A stretch of DNA of 64,000 nt from Spirulina sp. CCY15215 (GTDB taxonomy: Bacteria; Cyanobacteriota; Cyanobacteriia; Cyanobacteriales; Spirulinaceae). The translations under genes and the position numbers were made by a program. Of the stretch, positions 1 to 7,719 are shown piece by piece. The stretch lies in contig NZ_JACSWA010000469.1 of assembly GCF_016888125.1 (NCBI RefSeq), positions 24,113 through 88,112 of the forward strand, read 5' to 3'. The first letter of the stretch is position 1; every line of letters begins with the position of its first letter. The notes below the pieces were generated by a model. That model did no database searches. It saw only the letters and a list, made by a program, of their open reading frames with translations, and was not told the DNA's origin.

Positions 1-255
1 ACAATTTTTTAATAATATATAAGCAATATATTGAACTTTTTCTGAGTCATCCTGTAGCCCTTTAAGCACAAATTCTAGCCCTTTGTTACCGTATTTAATT
101 GCCTCGCGAAGTGCTTCAATTCTCGATTCAACAACAGGACTAGACCAACGTTGTTTGACTCCTGCTAGTCCACCTAAAACCAATGCCCCTCGGGGAATAT
201 TCTGTTGAGAACCAAGGACAGCATCATATTTTCTGGGGCGATCGGCATTCGACAT
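1..255 (-). CDS. N-terminal part of a cyanobacterial HEAT-like repeat protein (runs off the window)
   Basis: The reading frame opens at ATG 253-255 on the minus strand and is still open at base 1, giving 85 residues. It begins MSNADRPRKYDAVLGSQ and continues with GALVLGGLAGVKQRW, then a segment that looks like one helical HEAT/ARM-type repeat (EALREAIKYGNKGLEFVLKG). From memory, this N-terminal module is common in cyanobacteria at the start of larger proteins that carry WD40, pentapeptide or sulfatase-modifying-type domains downstream. The C-terminal part that would define the function lies outside the window, so no specific role can be given. Confidence 0.6.
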   Translation of the reverse strand, partial: MSNADRPRKYDAVLGSQQNIPRGALVLGGLAGVKQRWSSPVVESRIEALREAIKYGNKGLEFVLKGLQDDSEKVQYIAYILLKNC

Positions 256-272
256 TGTAATACTAATAACTG

Positions 273-719
273 TTAATAAGGGCGAACTAAATAGGTTTTC
301 CAGATGGGTTTATCCTCAGAATTAAGAATTTCTTTTTTCAACCATCGCCATGTTTTTCCTTCTTTTTGGCGCTGTAAGAAAATATCGAAAAGATTACTTT
401 TTTGCTTTACTTTTTGATTGGGTAGATCGATTTCTAAATTATAACTTCCCGTGATGTGAAATGTCGGTAAATGTGCCATGTAAAGCGGCTCGATTTTTTG
501 AATTGAAATCCCAGAAATTTTCAGATCGGGATTAGAAACTTTCAGATTTTCACTGAGAAGTTCTTGGGACTGGCGAACTTGTAAGGCGATCGCCTTTTTG
601 ACCCATTCCCCTGTTGGTGCGAGGCTAATGGGGGGTTTTCCTCCATTACATCCTAGAAGTAATAGGAGGAAAAAAACGCTTAGAATTCTTTGTAACCATC
701 GTCTGATTATCATTCGCAT
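273..719 (-). CDS. Small predicted lipoprotein of unknown function
   Basis: About 148 residues. The N-terminus is basic (MIIRRWLQRI), followed by a hydrophobic stretch and the lipobox-like LLLLGC, so the protein is probably lipid-modified on the cysteine and attached to a membrane. The mature part is a single domain of about 120 residues ending in basic/aromatic residues (KTYLVRPY). I do not recognise a family. The longest frame would start at TTG 725. ATG 719 or ATG 713 is more plausible. These start codons lie inside the last codons of a decayed histidine-kinase gene in another frame, so the present upstream region of this gene is a deletion junction. Confidence 0.6.
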   Translation of the reverse strand: MRMIIRRWLQRILSVFFLLLLLGCNGGKPPISLAPTGEWVKKAIALQVRQSQELLSENLKVSNPDLKISGISIQKIEPLYMAHLPTFHITGSYNLEIDLPNQKVKQKSNLFDIFLQRQKEGKTWRWLKKEILNSEDKPIWKTYLVRPY

Positions 720-964
720 TAGCAAAAATATTCATAAACACTTGATTGAGTTGGCTGGGATAGCACTCGACTTCAGGCATTTTAACATAATCTTTGACAA
801 TTTTAATCTCCGGACGTTCGGGACTGGCTTTACAGCGATGTTGTAAAATCATCAGGGTACTATCGAGGCCATCTCTAGCAGTGGGAATAAATCGGAGATA
901 TTCCTCAATTGTAAGAGCAATATTATCTGTGTTGGAACGATCGCGATCGCATTTAGTCCTGATA
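715..964 (-). pseudogene. Histidine-kinase remnant (dimerisation/N-box region only)
   Basis: In the minus frame read from about 964 to 715 the translation includes TARDGLDSTLMILQHR, then ERPEIKIVKDY, PEVECYPSQLNQVFMN and IFANA. This is the segment of cyanobacterial sensor kinases just before and including the ATP-binding N-box; intact kinases continue NAIDAL or similar. Here the kinase similarity stops at the N-box, and the upstream frame is closed by a TGA near 969 with no start codon. Only about 80 codons survive, missing the H-box, most of the ATPase domain and any sensor. It is therefore a decayed fragment, truncated on both sides. The following lipoprotein gene begins within its last codons. 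Confidence 0.7.
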
Positions 965-1026
965 TTTCACCCACAAAATTTTTTACACCCCCTTAAATCA
1001 AAGATTCCGAAAAACTACACGCAAAG

Positions 1027-2967
1027 TTAATAATAAAACTGATAAAATAAATATTCATCCAGAAAAGGGTGTTCGTCGGTGACATGGTGAAGAATACCTC
1101 GTTTGCGAAGATGTTCCCCGATCGCGATCGCATCTTCTCGGCTACACTCTTCCCTCACCATCAACCAATCTACCAATTCTGCCCCAATAAAACAGCGCGA
1201 ATAAGTTTTTAAACGATAGCGGCGATCTTTAATTTCAATGCCTTCAGAACCTTTTAAAGCTATAACTAATGTTTCAACATCTAAATGACTTAAATCCCGC
1301 GTATTTACGGCTTTCATATCTCCTTCATCAATAGTCATAGGAATATTTTTCAAGGAAAAATCACTCTCATTCTCAGGTGTTGTTAGCGGAGAATCTACCG
1401 ATGTGAGCGGATATTTTTGCTGGAGAGATTGCACTAATTGTTGCAATTCTGGCGATCGCAAATTCAAGTCCCGTTGTGGGAAAGGCATTTCAATATTATA
1501 ATGATTCAAATTCGCTTCGATGCGATAATTAAGATCGCTTTTAATACGAGCCTGTTGTTTCGGATCTGCCGTCCAAACGCGCAATTCAAAATTAAGAGAA
1601 CTATCGCCAAATTCCAGAAACCAAACTTGAGGTTCTGGTCTTAATAATACTTCAGGATGACTGGTTGCAACTTCTAATAAGGCTTTGCGAAGGAGAGAAA
1701 CATTGGAACCATAAGCCACACTAACAGAAATTTTCAAGCGAGAAACTGGATCGCCATAACTGCGATTAATAGTTTCCGAATCTAAAAATCGAGAATTAGG
1801 AACTACAATGGTGACGCGATCGAGAGTGCGAATAATTGTGCTGCGAGAACCGATTCTTTCTACACTTCCTTCTAATCCTTCAACTGTAACAAAATCTCCC
1901 ACTTTAATCGGACGTTCGATCGCAATAATTAAGCCACTGACGAAATTATTAACAATATTTTGGACTCCAAAACCAATCCCCACCCCAAGAAAGCTGGCCA
2001 GAATAGCCAGAGAAGCCAAATTTAAGCCCCATAAGGGCAGTAAAACCAACAACGCAATACCAATTAGCCCATAGCGAATTAAAACCGCAACGACCTCATA
2101 AGTCCCCGACTCTTGACCTGCTTGTTTGCAAATATATCCTTGCATCCAACGAGAAATCAAACTGACAATAAACCATAACCCCAAACTCATCAAAACTAAA
2201 ACAATAACATCTTGAATCGATTTCGTTTCCGTATCGCTAAGGGGAATAATCGGTTCGGAAATAAACCAGAATAACTGATAGCGTAAAATCCGAGTTTGCG
2301 GTAGGCGATCGCTAATCCAATAAAAAACACTCAAACAGAGTGTCACATCGAGAATAAACCAAATAATCCGTAAGAGAAACTTAACGGGTTGTTCCCAAGA
2401 ATAAAGCGGATGTTCTGGATCGCCGATCCATTTGAAAAATTTATTAACACTCCATTCAACACTAAAGCGTAAAAGAATAATCAAAACGATCGCCCCTAAC
2501 AAACACGACACCATCCAAATAATCGCTTGTTTCTGGTATTTAGGAGTACGCTGTTCCTTTGCTTCTTGCAAAGATATTGCAATTTTTTTACGCCATAATT
2601 TCCCTTGTTGAAAGGGTGTTGATGCTGACAAGAGATCGTTTTCCGTCAGGGTGAGAAGATAGCGATCGCCAACTTGCAGAATTACTTGTCCGTTTTCTTG
2701 TAGAATCTCAACATCAATTTCAGACTCGGAAGTAGTCGCTTCAGCAATTAACCTCTGGTTGATAAATTTAGCACGTTCTCGGGGCGAAAAATTGCCAAAT
2801 CCTCCCACTTCAAAGAGAACCTTTCCATCGAGAAGAATGGGGGCTTTTGCGATTGAATTAGCTGGCATTTGTGCGGCGATCGGGGTAGAGTGAAACACCA
2901 CCAAAAAGGTTAAAATACCTAAAAGCAGCCATTTACCGAAATGTTTGAGAAATCTAGACTCTAGCAT
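1027..2967 (-). CDS. MscS-family mechanosensitive channel with a C-terminal DEP domain
   Basis: 646 residues. There is an N-terminal signal-type segment (ending near PIAAQ, about residue 33), a periplasmic part of about 110 residues, several membrane helices between about 145 and 320, and the MscS pore-lining helix and beta domain (GVGIGFGVQNIVNNFVSG, then IERPIKVGDFV and VPNSRF). The cytosolic alpha/beta vestibule follows to about residue 500. The last 90 residues (SHLDVETLVIALKG, GAELVDWLMVREE, IGEHLRKRGILHHV, EYLFYQFYY) have the layout of a DEP domain, a module that docks to membranes or partner proteins in signalling. The family releases solutes on hypo-osmotic shock. The DEP tail suggests control or localisation by a partner; that part is inference. 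The gene is upstream of the lipoprotein and kinase remnant on the same strand. Confidence 0.85.
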   Translation of the reverse strand: MLESRFLKHFGKWLLLGILTFLVVFHSTPIAAQMPANSIAKAPILLDGKVLFEVGGFGNFSPRERAKFINQRLIAEATTSESEIDVEILQENGQVILQVGDRYLLTLTENDLLSASTPFQQGKLWRKKIAISLQEAKEQRTPKYQKQAIIWMVSCLLGAIVLIILLRFSVEWSVNKFFKWIGDPEHPLYSWEQPVKFLLRIIWFILDVTLCLSVFYWISDRLPQTRILRYQLFWFISEPIIPLSDTETKSIQDVIVLVLMSLGLWFIVSLISRWMQGYICKQAGQESGTYEVVAVLIRYGLIGIALLVLLPLWGLNLASLAILASFLGVGIGFGVQNIVNNFVSGLIIAIERPIKVGDFVTVEGLEGSVERIGSRSTIIRTLDRVTIVVPNSRFLDSETINRSYGDPVSRLKISVSVAYGSNVSLLRKALLEVATSHPEVLLRPEPQVWFLEFGDSSLNFELRVWTADPKQQARIKSDLNYRIEANLNHYNIEMPFPQRDLNLRSPELQQLVQSLQQKYPLTSVDSPLTTPENESDFSLKNIPMTIDEGDMKAVNTRDLSHLDVETLVIALKGSEGIEIKDRRYRLKTYSRCFIGAELVDWLMVREECSREDAIAIGEHLRKRGILHHVTDEHPFLDEYLFYQFYY

Positions 2968-2972
2968 AGTTA

Positions 2973-3062
2973 GGACTTACGAATTAGCGAGCAGGATGCC
3001 CGCACTACTATAACGATAGAATACAGTAGTGGGAGCGTCTCGCTCCCTAGCTGCGTAAGTCC
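2973..3062. repeat. Dispersed hairpin-rich element, copy A
   Basis: The stretch is bounded by GGACTTACG and CGTAAGTCC in inverted orientation. Inside are a CACTACT / AGTAGTG inverted pair and GGGAGCGTCTCGCTCCC. Closely similar sequence recurs at 23203-23256 and 50301-50423. It begins about six bases upstream of the MscS-DEP start codon, so it probably forms part of that gene's leader. No transposase is present, which fits a small non-autonomous (MITE-like) element. Confidence 0.65.
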
Positions 3063-3213
3063 GAATAGCCCTAGCTGCGTAAGTCCGAATAGCCCTAGCT
3101 GCGTAAGTCCTAATAGCCCTAGCTGCGTAAGTCCGAATAGCCCTAGCTGCGTAAGTCCGAATAGCCCTAGCTGCGTAAGTCCTAATAGCCCTAGCTGCGT
3201 AAGTCCGAATAGT
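3047..3213. repeat. 24-bp tandem repeat, seven copies
   Basis: The unit begins CTAGCTGCGTAAGTCC and ends GAATAGCC or TAATAGCC. Units start at 3047, 3071, 3095, 3119, 3143, 3167 and 3191, so the period is exactly 24 bp with one variable base. It is an amplification of the tail of element copy A. An open frame across it on the minus strand (GLTQLGLFGLTQLG pattern) is a by-product of the 24-bp period and is not called as a gene. Bases 3214-3424, upstream of the next gene, show nothing else recognisable. Confidence 0.9.
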
Positions 3214-3439
3214 GAATCAATGAACAATTATCAATGAGGGAAAACTCCCTGACAATGCCCGTTATTTTTGGCTTTATCGCATCCTACCCGGAAACAAGTG
3301 TAAACTCCTCTACGTCAAAGCTATTAATCTTGAAAAATTTCTCAGGGAACTTTCAGGTTTCGCCTACAATATCTAGAAGGGCAAACCCGTAATTTTTCCT
3401 GAATATTCTTTAAATTCCCTTTCAGTGAGGATTGTGATA

Positions 3440-4018
3440 ATGATGGCACGAGTCAGAGATCGGCGTATTTCTCGCAGTTTAATGGTTATTGTTTCCAGCT
3501 TGGCTATGTTAATGGTAGGAACAAGGGCGATCGCGTCGGAGGATTCTGTTTCCGACTTCAGTAGCCAGAGTATTGCTTCCCTCGATGTTCCTCCCCTTGG
3601 TAGCGGCGATCGCTATCTGCCCGAAACCGCCGTGACTCACTTACGCTTAGACTTAAGCGATCGCCGGGTTTATGTGGAACGAGGAGAGGAAAGAATTGCC
3701 AGCTATCCCGTGGCGATCGGCAAATCCCAAACTCCCACACCCACTGGCACTTATGAGGTCTTCCAGATGATCGAAGACCCAATTTGGCAAAGTCCTTGGA
3801 CGGGACAGGTGACACCACCAGGGCCTAATAGTGCTTTGGGACTGCGCTGGATCGGCTTTGCTCAAATGTCTAATGGTGTGATCGGCTTTCACGGCACTCC
3901 GACAGTCTCTTCTATTGGTAAAGCCGCCTCCAATGGTTGTGTGAGGATGTACAATAAAGATGTTCTTGCCATGTTTGAGCAAGTGGGAATGGGAACGACA
4001 GTGATCGTTCAACACTAA
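3440..4018 (+). CDS. L,D-transpeptidase (YkuD fold), exported
   Basis: 192 residues from ATG 3440; GTGAGG at 3425-3430 provides a ribosome-binding GAGG about nine bases before this ATG, so the longer GTG start at 3425 is less likely. An N-terminal membrane/signal segment (VIVSSLAMLMVGTRAIA) is followed by a YkuD catalytic domain from about residue 65. The signature is complete: FHGTP and, 14 residues later, SNGCVRM, supplying the catalytic His and Cys. The family forms 3-3 peptidoglycan cross-links or attaches proteins to the wall in the periplasm. A close paralogue follows on the same strand. Confidence 0.85.
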   Translation: MMARVRDRRISRSLMVIVSSLAMLMVGTRAIASEDSVSDFSSQSIASLDVPPLGSGDRYLPETAVTHLRLDLSDRRVYVERGEERIASYPVAIGKSQTPTPTGTYEVFQMIEDPIWQSPWTGQVTPPGPNSALGLRWIGFAQMSNGVIGFHGTPTVSSIGKAASNGCVRMYNKDVLAMFEQVGMGTTVIVQH

Positions 4019-4052
4019 TGCAAGGAATAGCACTTGAACTAAAAAACTAGGA

Positions 4053-4077
4053 GTAAGGTGAGTAATTCTCACCTTAC
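4053..4077 (+). promoter_or_regulatory. Perfect 10-bp stem-loop just before the second L,D-transpeptidase
   Basis: GTAAGGTGAG at 4053-4062 pairs with CTCACCTTAC at 4068-4077 around a TAATT loop. There is no T-run after it, and the start codon of the next gene is nine bases downstream. The hairpin therefore occupies the ribosome-binding region and could limit initiation or mark a processing site between the two genes. The structure is direct; the role is inferred. Confidence 0.55.
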
Positions 4078-4086
4078 AGAGCAATT

Positions 4087-4656
4087 ATGGTAAAATGCGA
4101 TCGCAGCCAATGTTATTTTGCTTGGGGTTTAGGAGTTAGTTTATTTTTCCTGGGACTGCAAAGCCCAATTTTGGCATCTCCCCTAGAAATAATTCCTCCG
4201 GCACAACTCACCTCTTTATTAGAAATTCCTCCGTTAGGAGATGCCGATAAATTTCTGCCCAAAATTGCTGAATATCGTTTAGTTTTGCGACTGGGCGATC
4301 GCCGGGTTTATTATTACGAAGGAGAGGAGTTAATTGTTAGTTATCCCGTTGCGATCGGTCGCGAAGGTTGGGAAACACCAAGGGGTAATTTTGAGGTATT
4401 TCAGAAGGTTGTTAACCCCACCTGGCAGCATCCCTTTACAGGGGAAATTGTCCCTCCCAGTGCCAATAATCCCCTCGGAGTGCGTTGGATCGGCTTCTGG
4501 ACGGATGGAGAAAATGCGATCGGTTTTCATGGGACCCCCAATGAAGAATTAATCGGTCAAGCCGTTTCACATGGGTGCGTGAGGATGCGAAATAGAGATG
4601 TTGTTGCCTTGTTTGAGAAAGTGGAAATGGGAACAGTAGTTATTGTAGAGGATTAG
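4087..4656 (+). CDS. Second L,D-transpeptidase (YkuD fold)
   Basis: 189 residues with a signal peptide (LGVSLFFLGLQSPILASP) and a YkuD domain. The shared core motifs with its upstream neighbour are GDRRVYY, SYPVAIG, TPRGNFEVFQ, FHGTPN and SHGCVRM; the catalytic His and Cys are present. The two genes are tandem paralogues 68 bp apart, clearly from a duplication, and both act in the periplasm on peptidoglycan. The N-terminal 60 residues differ most, apart from a shared LxxPPLGxxDxxLP linker. Their separate substrates cannot be read from the sequence. Confidence 0.85.
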   Translation: MVKCDRSQCYFAWGLGVSLFFLGLQSPILASPLEIIPPAQLTSLLEIPPLGDADKFLPKIAEYRLVLRLGDRRVYYYEGEELIVSYPVAIGREGWETPRGNFEVFQKVVNPTWQHPFTGEIVPPSANNPLGVRWIGFWTDGENAIGFHGTPNEELIGQAVSHGCVRMRNRDVVALFEKVEMGTVVIVED

Positions 4657-4763
4657 AGAATATTAGAGAAGATTGGAGAGGCGATCGCTCAGTATGTTAC
4701 AATGGTCAAATACTCAATAAAATTAACGATATAGATTTTGAGATAAAATCTTGCAGTTATAAG

Positions 4764-5840
4764 ATGAATGATATGCACTTTGTCAAATCTATTAAAATCA
4801 AAAATTTTCGTTGCTTTAATTCACTGACAGTCGAATCCCTGTCTAGGGTAAATTTATTAGGTGGATATAATAATATTGGAAAAAGCACATTTTTAGAAGC
4901 ATTAGAGATTATTACTCAATCCAAAACAAAAGTTGATTTTATTAACATCATAAAAGATATTATCTATAGAAGACAAGGTAAAAACCTTCAAGATAATGAA
5001 TTTGACATGATTGCCTATGATGAAAGCTGGTTTGAATTAGAAACGACTAATAATTGTGTTTTTTTGGAAATCAAATCGAACAATACAATATCTATCCTTG
5101 AAGATGAAGACAGAATAGATAAACAATATAACAATATCAGCGATACTCTCCAAGTAGAGTTAAAAGTGAACGATGACTCCGATAAAATTCCACATAGTAG
5201 GTTTATTGATATAATCAATAATGATAGCTCTCGGTATAGATCGCCACGCTATAGGCGTGATTTAAAATCAAGTGAAAATATCGATTTTATTAATAGTAGT
5301 ACTATTGATGAAATAAAATTAGCAAGTTTGTATGGAAAAGTTATTGATTTAGGAATAGAAAAAGAAATCGATTCCTTTTTAGGAGAATTTGATTCTCGAT
5401 TAGATTCTTTGGTAATTAGACCAACAGAAAGACATAGTGTATTTAAGGTGAAACTAAAAGGAAAACTTCAACCGGTCTTACTATCTTCAATGGGAGAGGG
5501 ATTAAATCGTTATTTTGCGATTATCTGTGGCATTTGGAAAAGTCAAAATGGATATCTCTTTATTGATGAAATCGAAAATGGAATTCACTATACAAAATAT
5601 GAAGAACTTTGGGAAATTATTTTTAAAATAAGCAAAGCGGCAAGTTGTCAAGTCTTTGCTACAACCCATTCACGAGAATGTATTGAGGCGTTTAGTCGAG
5701 TTGCAGAAAAATGCGATCGTGACAATATAAAGTATATCAATTTTTCAAGAACAGTTGATAATCCAGATGAAATTGTAGCGACTGTTTTAGAATCAGTTGG
5801 ACTTGAAGAAAATTTTCAATTAGGAGCAGATGTAAGATGA
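4764..5840 (+). CDS. OLD/RecF-like ABC-type ATPase, first gene of an ATPase/Toprim pair
   Basis: 358 residues. It starts with the RecF/SMC-like SIKIKNFRCFNSL, followed by a Walker A (GGYNNIGKST, residues about 32-41), a signature-like SSMGEGLNRY, a Walker B (YLFIDEIENG) and an H-loop (FATTHSRE). This is the AAA_15/AAA_21 arrangement seen in OLD-type and PARIS AriA-type ATPases. It overlaps the next gene by four bases (ATGA), so the two are co-translated. Base composition is much more AT-rich than the surroundings and exact HIP1 sites are absent, which suggests acquisition by transfer. A defence role is likely from this pairing but unproven. Confidence 0.75.
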   Translation: MNDMHFVKSIKIKNFRCFNSLTVESLSRVNLLGGYNNIGKSTFLEALEIITQSKTKVDFINIIKDIIYRRQGKNLQDNEFDMIAYDESWFELETTNNCVFLEIKSNNTISILEDEDRIDKQYNNISDTLQVELKVNDDSDKIPHSRFIDIINNDSSRYRSPRYRRDLKSSENIDFINSSTIDEIKLASLYGKVIDLGIEKEIDSFLGEFDSRLDSLVIRPTERHSVFKVKLKGKLQPVLLSSMGEGLNRYFAIICGIWKSQNGYLFIDEIENGIHYTKYEELWEIIFKISKAASCQVFATTHSRECIEAFSRVAEKCDRDNIKYINFSRTVDNPDEIVATVLESVGLEENFQLGADVR

Positions 5841-6541
5841 AAAATATTCTGATTGTGGAAGGGAAAACAGATAAGAAATTTTTAGAAAGTTATATTGACT
5901 ATCTTTGTAAAACTGCACCTGAAAAATATTATTTTCTTGATGATATTGATAATGATAATGATAATATTAAAGATGCAACAGGGCAAGATAAAATATTCTC
6001 AGTATTAAACGCTCAAAGAATTTTCATTAACAAAAGAGAAACAAAAAACATTGGTATTTTGATTGATGCAGATAATGACGGAATTGATAAAAAAATTGAA
6101 GAAAAAATAAATCCTGCTATTCAGAAGGCTTTTGGAACTGAAAATGCAATTCAATTTCCAAATCAAAAATATCCCATAACATATACTGAAAATGATCGTG
6201 AAAACACTTTTAACATATTTTGTCATATCTTTAATTTGAATGGAAAAGGAGAATTAGAAGATATACTTAGGAAAATACGAACAAATAAAACGCTTCAATC
6301 TCCAATATGTCTAGATAAGTTTGTTCAATGTATGGGGGATTTTAATATTGCTTATCCTGAAAAAGAATATAAAAAGAATTGGGTTTATTTTTATGGCTAT
6401 GAATCTCTCAAAAAAGAACAACTGAATATCGAAGAAATAAAATCAAAGTTAAAGAACAATGAATATTACACACCCAAATATTGGGATTTTGATAATCCTC
6501 TTCTCAATGAATTAAAACAATTTTTAGACTTGTTTCAATAG
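5837..6541 (+). CDS. DUF3226-like Toprim-domain protein, partner of the upstream ATPase
   Basis: 234 residues. Toprim motif 1 is ILIVEGKTDKKFLE, with the conserved glutamate. Motif 2 is GILIDADNDG, with the DxD acidic pair. This fits the metal-dependent Toprim nuclease fold used by OLD nucleases and AriB. It most resembles DUF3226 proteins of about 230 residues and is shorter than AriB (DUF4435). The start codon overlaps the stop of the ATPase gene by four bases. The gene is AT-rich like its partner. I expect an ATPase that senses or binds DNA or protein and controls this effector; that is inference from OLD and PARIS systems. Confidence 0.65.
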   Translation: MKNILIVEGKTDKKFLESYIDYLCKTAPEKYYFLDDIDNDNDNIKDATGQDKIFSVLNAQRIFINKRETKNIGILIDADNDGIDKKIEEKINPAIQKAFGTENAIQFPNQKYPITYTENDRENTFNIFCHIFNLNGKGELEDILRKIRTNKTLQSPICLDKFVQCMGDFNIAYPEKEYKKNWVYFYGYESLKKEQLNIEEIKSKLKNNEYYTPKYWDFDNPLLNELKQFLDLFQ

Positions 6542-6728
6542 CAAAATTTCATAGTTACTTCGTTTGAGATAATAGAGATGGAAATTCTAGCGATTGTGGG
6601 AAATAAAGAACGATCGCATTTCCCAAACATTCTCAAGTCTGATACCATTCAATTGTTCTTTATTTTCTCCCATTTCCTTGACTCGTTTTATTCACGACCA
6701 ATTCGCCAAACAATGGTATCTCAAACCT

Positions 6729-7661
6729 TTAGTCTACCGATATTTTGCCAAACAACATCCCTTGAATTGAGGTTTTCAAGTAAGCAATTTGTCCGTAAGC
6801 ATACAATAAGTTTTCAAATCTTTGCTCTGGAGAACCGAAATATTTAAGAGACTTATAAAGACCGCGTAACAATCTTTCACCACCATTTCCAAATTGAACC
6901 AAAGCAGATCGGTTAGCGAGTTGATCGCGATAACTTTCACTAATTCCTTGTCCCCAACTCCGCTTGAGAAACCAATTGGGAGTAATACGTTCTGGGATAA
7001 CATTATGACCTGCGGCAGCATCGGGTAAATACATCACCATCCAGCCTTGTTTTAGCGCTTGTTCTGTCATGAAAAGTTCTTCATTTGAGACTAAATTTTT
7101 GCCAACACGGCCTAAGTTCACATTAAAGCCACCGATCGCCTCGAGAATATCGCGTCGAATGGAGTAATTTGCCCCAATCGGGCTGCGATCGGGGCGTGTG
7201 ATGGAGAGGGGTGCATCGCCGAGATCATAAAGACCCAAGACCCCAGAAGCATCCCGTGAGAGCCAATTGGGACGAGGGGTGTTCGGCGGCCAAATGAGAG
7301 TTGTTTTTCCCCCCGCGATCGCCAATTTTTCATTGTTTTTATAGGCATCATAAATGGCGCGAAGCCAACCAGGAGAAGCAACTGCGTCATCATCGAGATA
7401 AACGAGAATATCTCCTTTTGCTTCCTTAAGACCCCGATTTCGAGCCGCCGATAGCCCTAATTGGGACTCATAAAAATACTTAAAACGGGGATCGGATAAG
7501 CGTTCTGCGGCGATCGCCTTGGTGCGATCGGTGGAACAATTATCTATTAAAATAACTTCAAACTCAGGCAAATCTTGGGCGAGAATGCTATCGATCGCCG
7601 CCCCCACATAAGTATCTCGATTGTAGGTGCAAATAATTGCAGAGATTGAAGGAGTTAACAT
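6729..7661 (-). CDS. Family 2 glycosyltransferase (HpsE-like)
   Basis: 310 residues with a GT-A fold: SAIICTYNRDTYV at the N-terminus, IDNCSTDRTKAI, GLSAARNRGL, and the nucleotide-sugar/metal motif VYLDDDAV near residue 93. A C-terminal helical region of about 80 residues follows (WGQGISESYRDQLANRSAL and beyond). It resembles the cyanobacterial group annotated as hormogonium polysaccharide glycosyltransferase HpsE; that assignment is from memory and is tentative. It would transfer a sugar to an extracellular polysaccharide precursor at the cytoplasmic face. The gene is divergent from the ligase gene at 7720. Bases 6542-6728 between it and the Toprim gene hold no supported feature. Confidence 0.8.
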   Translation of the reverse strand: MLTPSISAIICTYNRDTYVGAAIDSILAQDLPEFEVILIDNCSTDRTKAIAAERLSDPRFKYFYESQLGLSAARNRGLKEAKGDILVYLDDDAVASPGWLRAIYDAYKNNEKLAIAGGKTTLIWPPNTPRPNWLSRDASGVLGLYDLGDAPLSITRPDRSPIGANYSIRRDILEAIGGFNVNLGRVGKNLVSNEELFMTEQALKQGWMVMYLPDAAAGHNVIPERITPNWFLKRSWGQGISESYRDQLANRSALVQFGNGGERLLRGLYKSLKYFGSPEQRFENLLYAYGQIAYLKTSIQGMLFGKISVD

Positions 7662-7719
7662 CGCTAAAAGTTGAAAACCCAGAGAACATCTTTAATATTA
7701 GCCCAATTTATCCCCTAAA

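Noticed and set aside
3047..3213. Possible CRISPR array
   Set aside because: Repeats are contiguous with no unique spacers, and no cas gene is present. The same holds for 22549-22755 and 33522-33660.
2970..3227. Open frame with GLTQLGLFGLTQLG-type repeats
   Set aside because: It follows the 24-bp nucleotide repeat, whose period is a multiple of three. There is no supported start site or family.
4764..6541. Assignment as a true PARIS (AriA/AriB) system
   Set aside because: The effector is shorter than AriB and looks like DUF3226 rather than DUF4435. I keep the broader ATPase/Toprim call.
6578..6847. Open frame between the Toprim gene and the glycosyltransferase
   Set aside because: It overlaps the 3' end of the glycosyltransferase on the other strand and has no recognisable domain.
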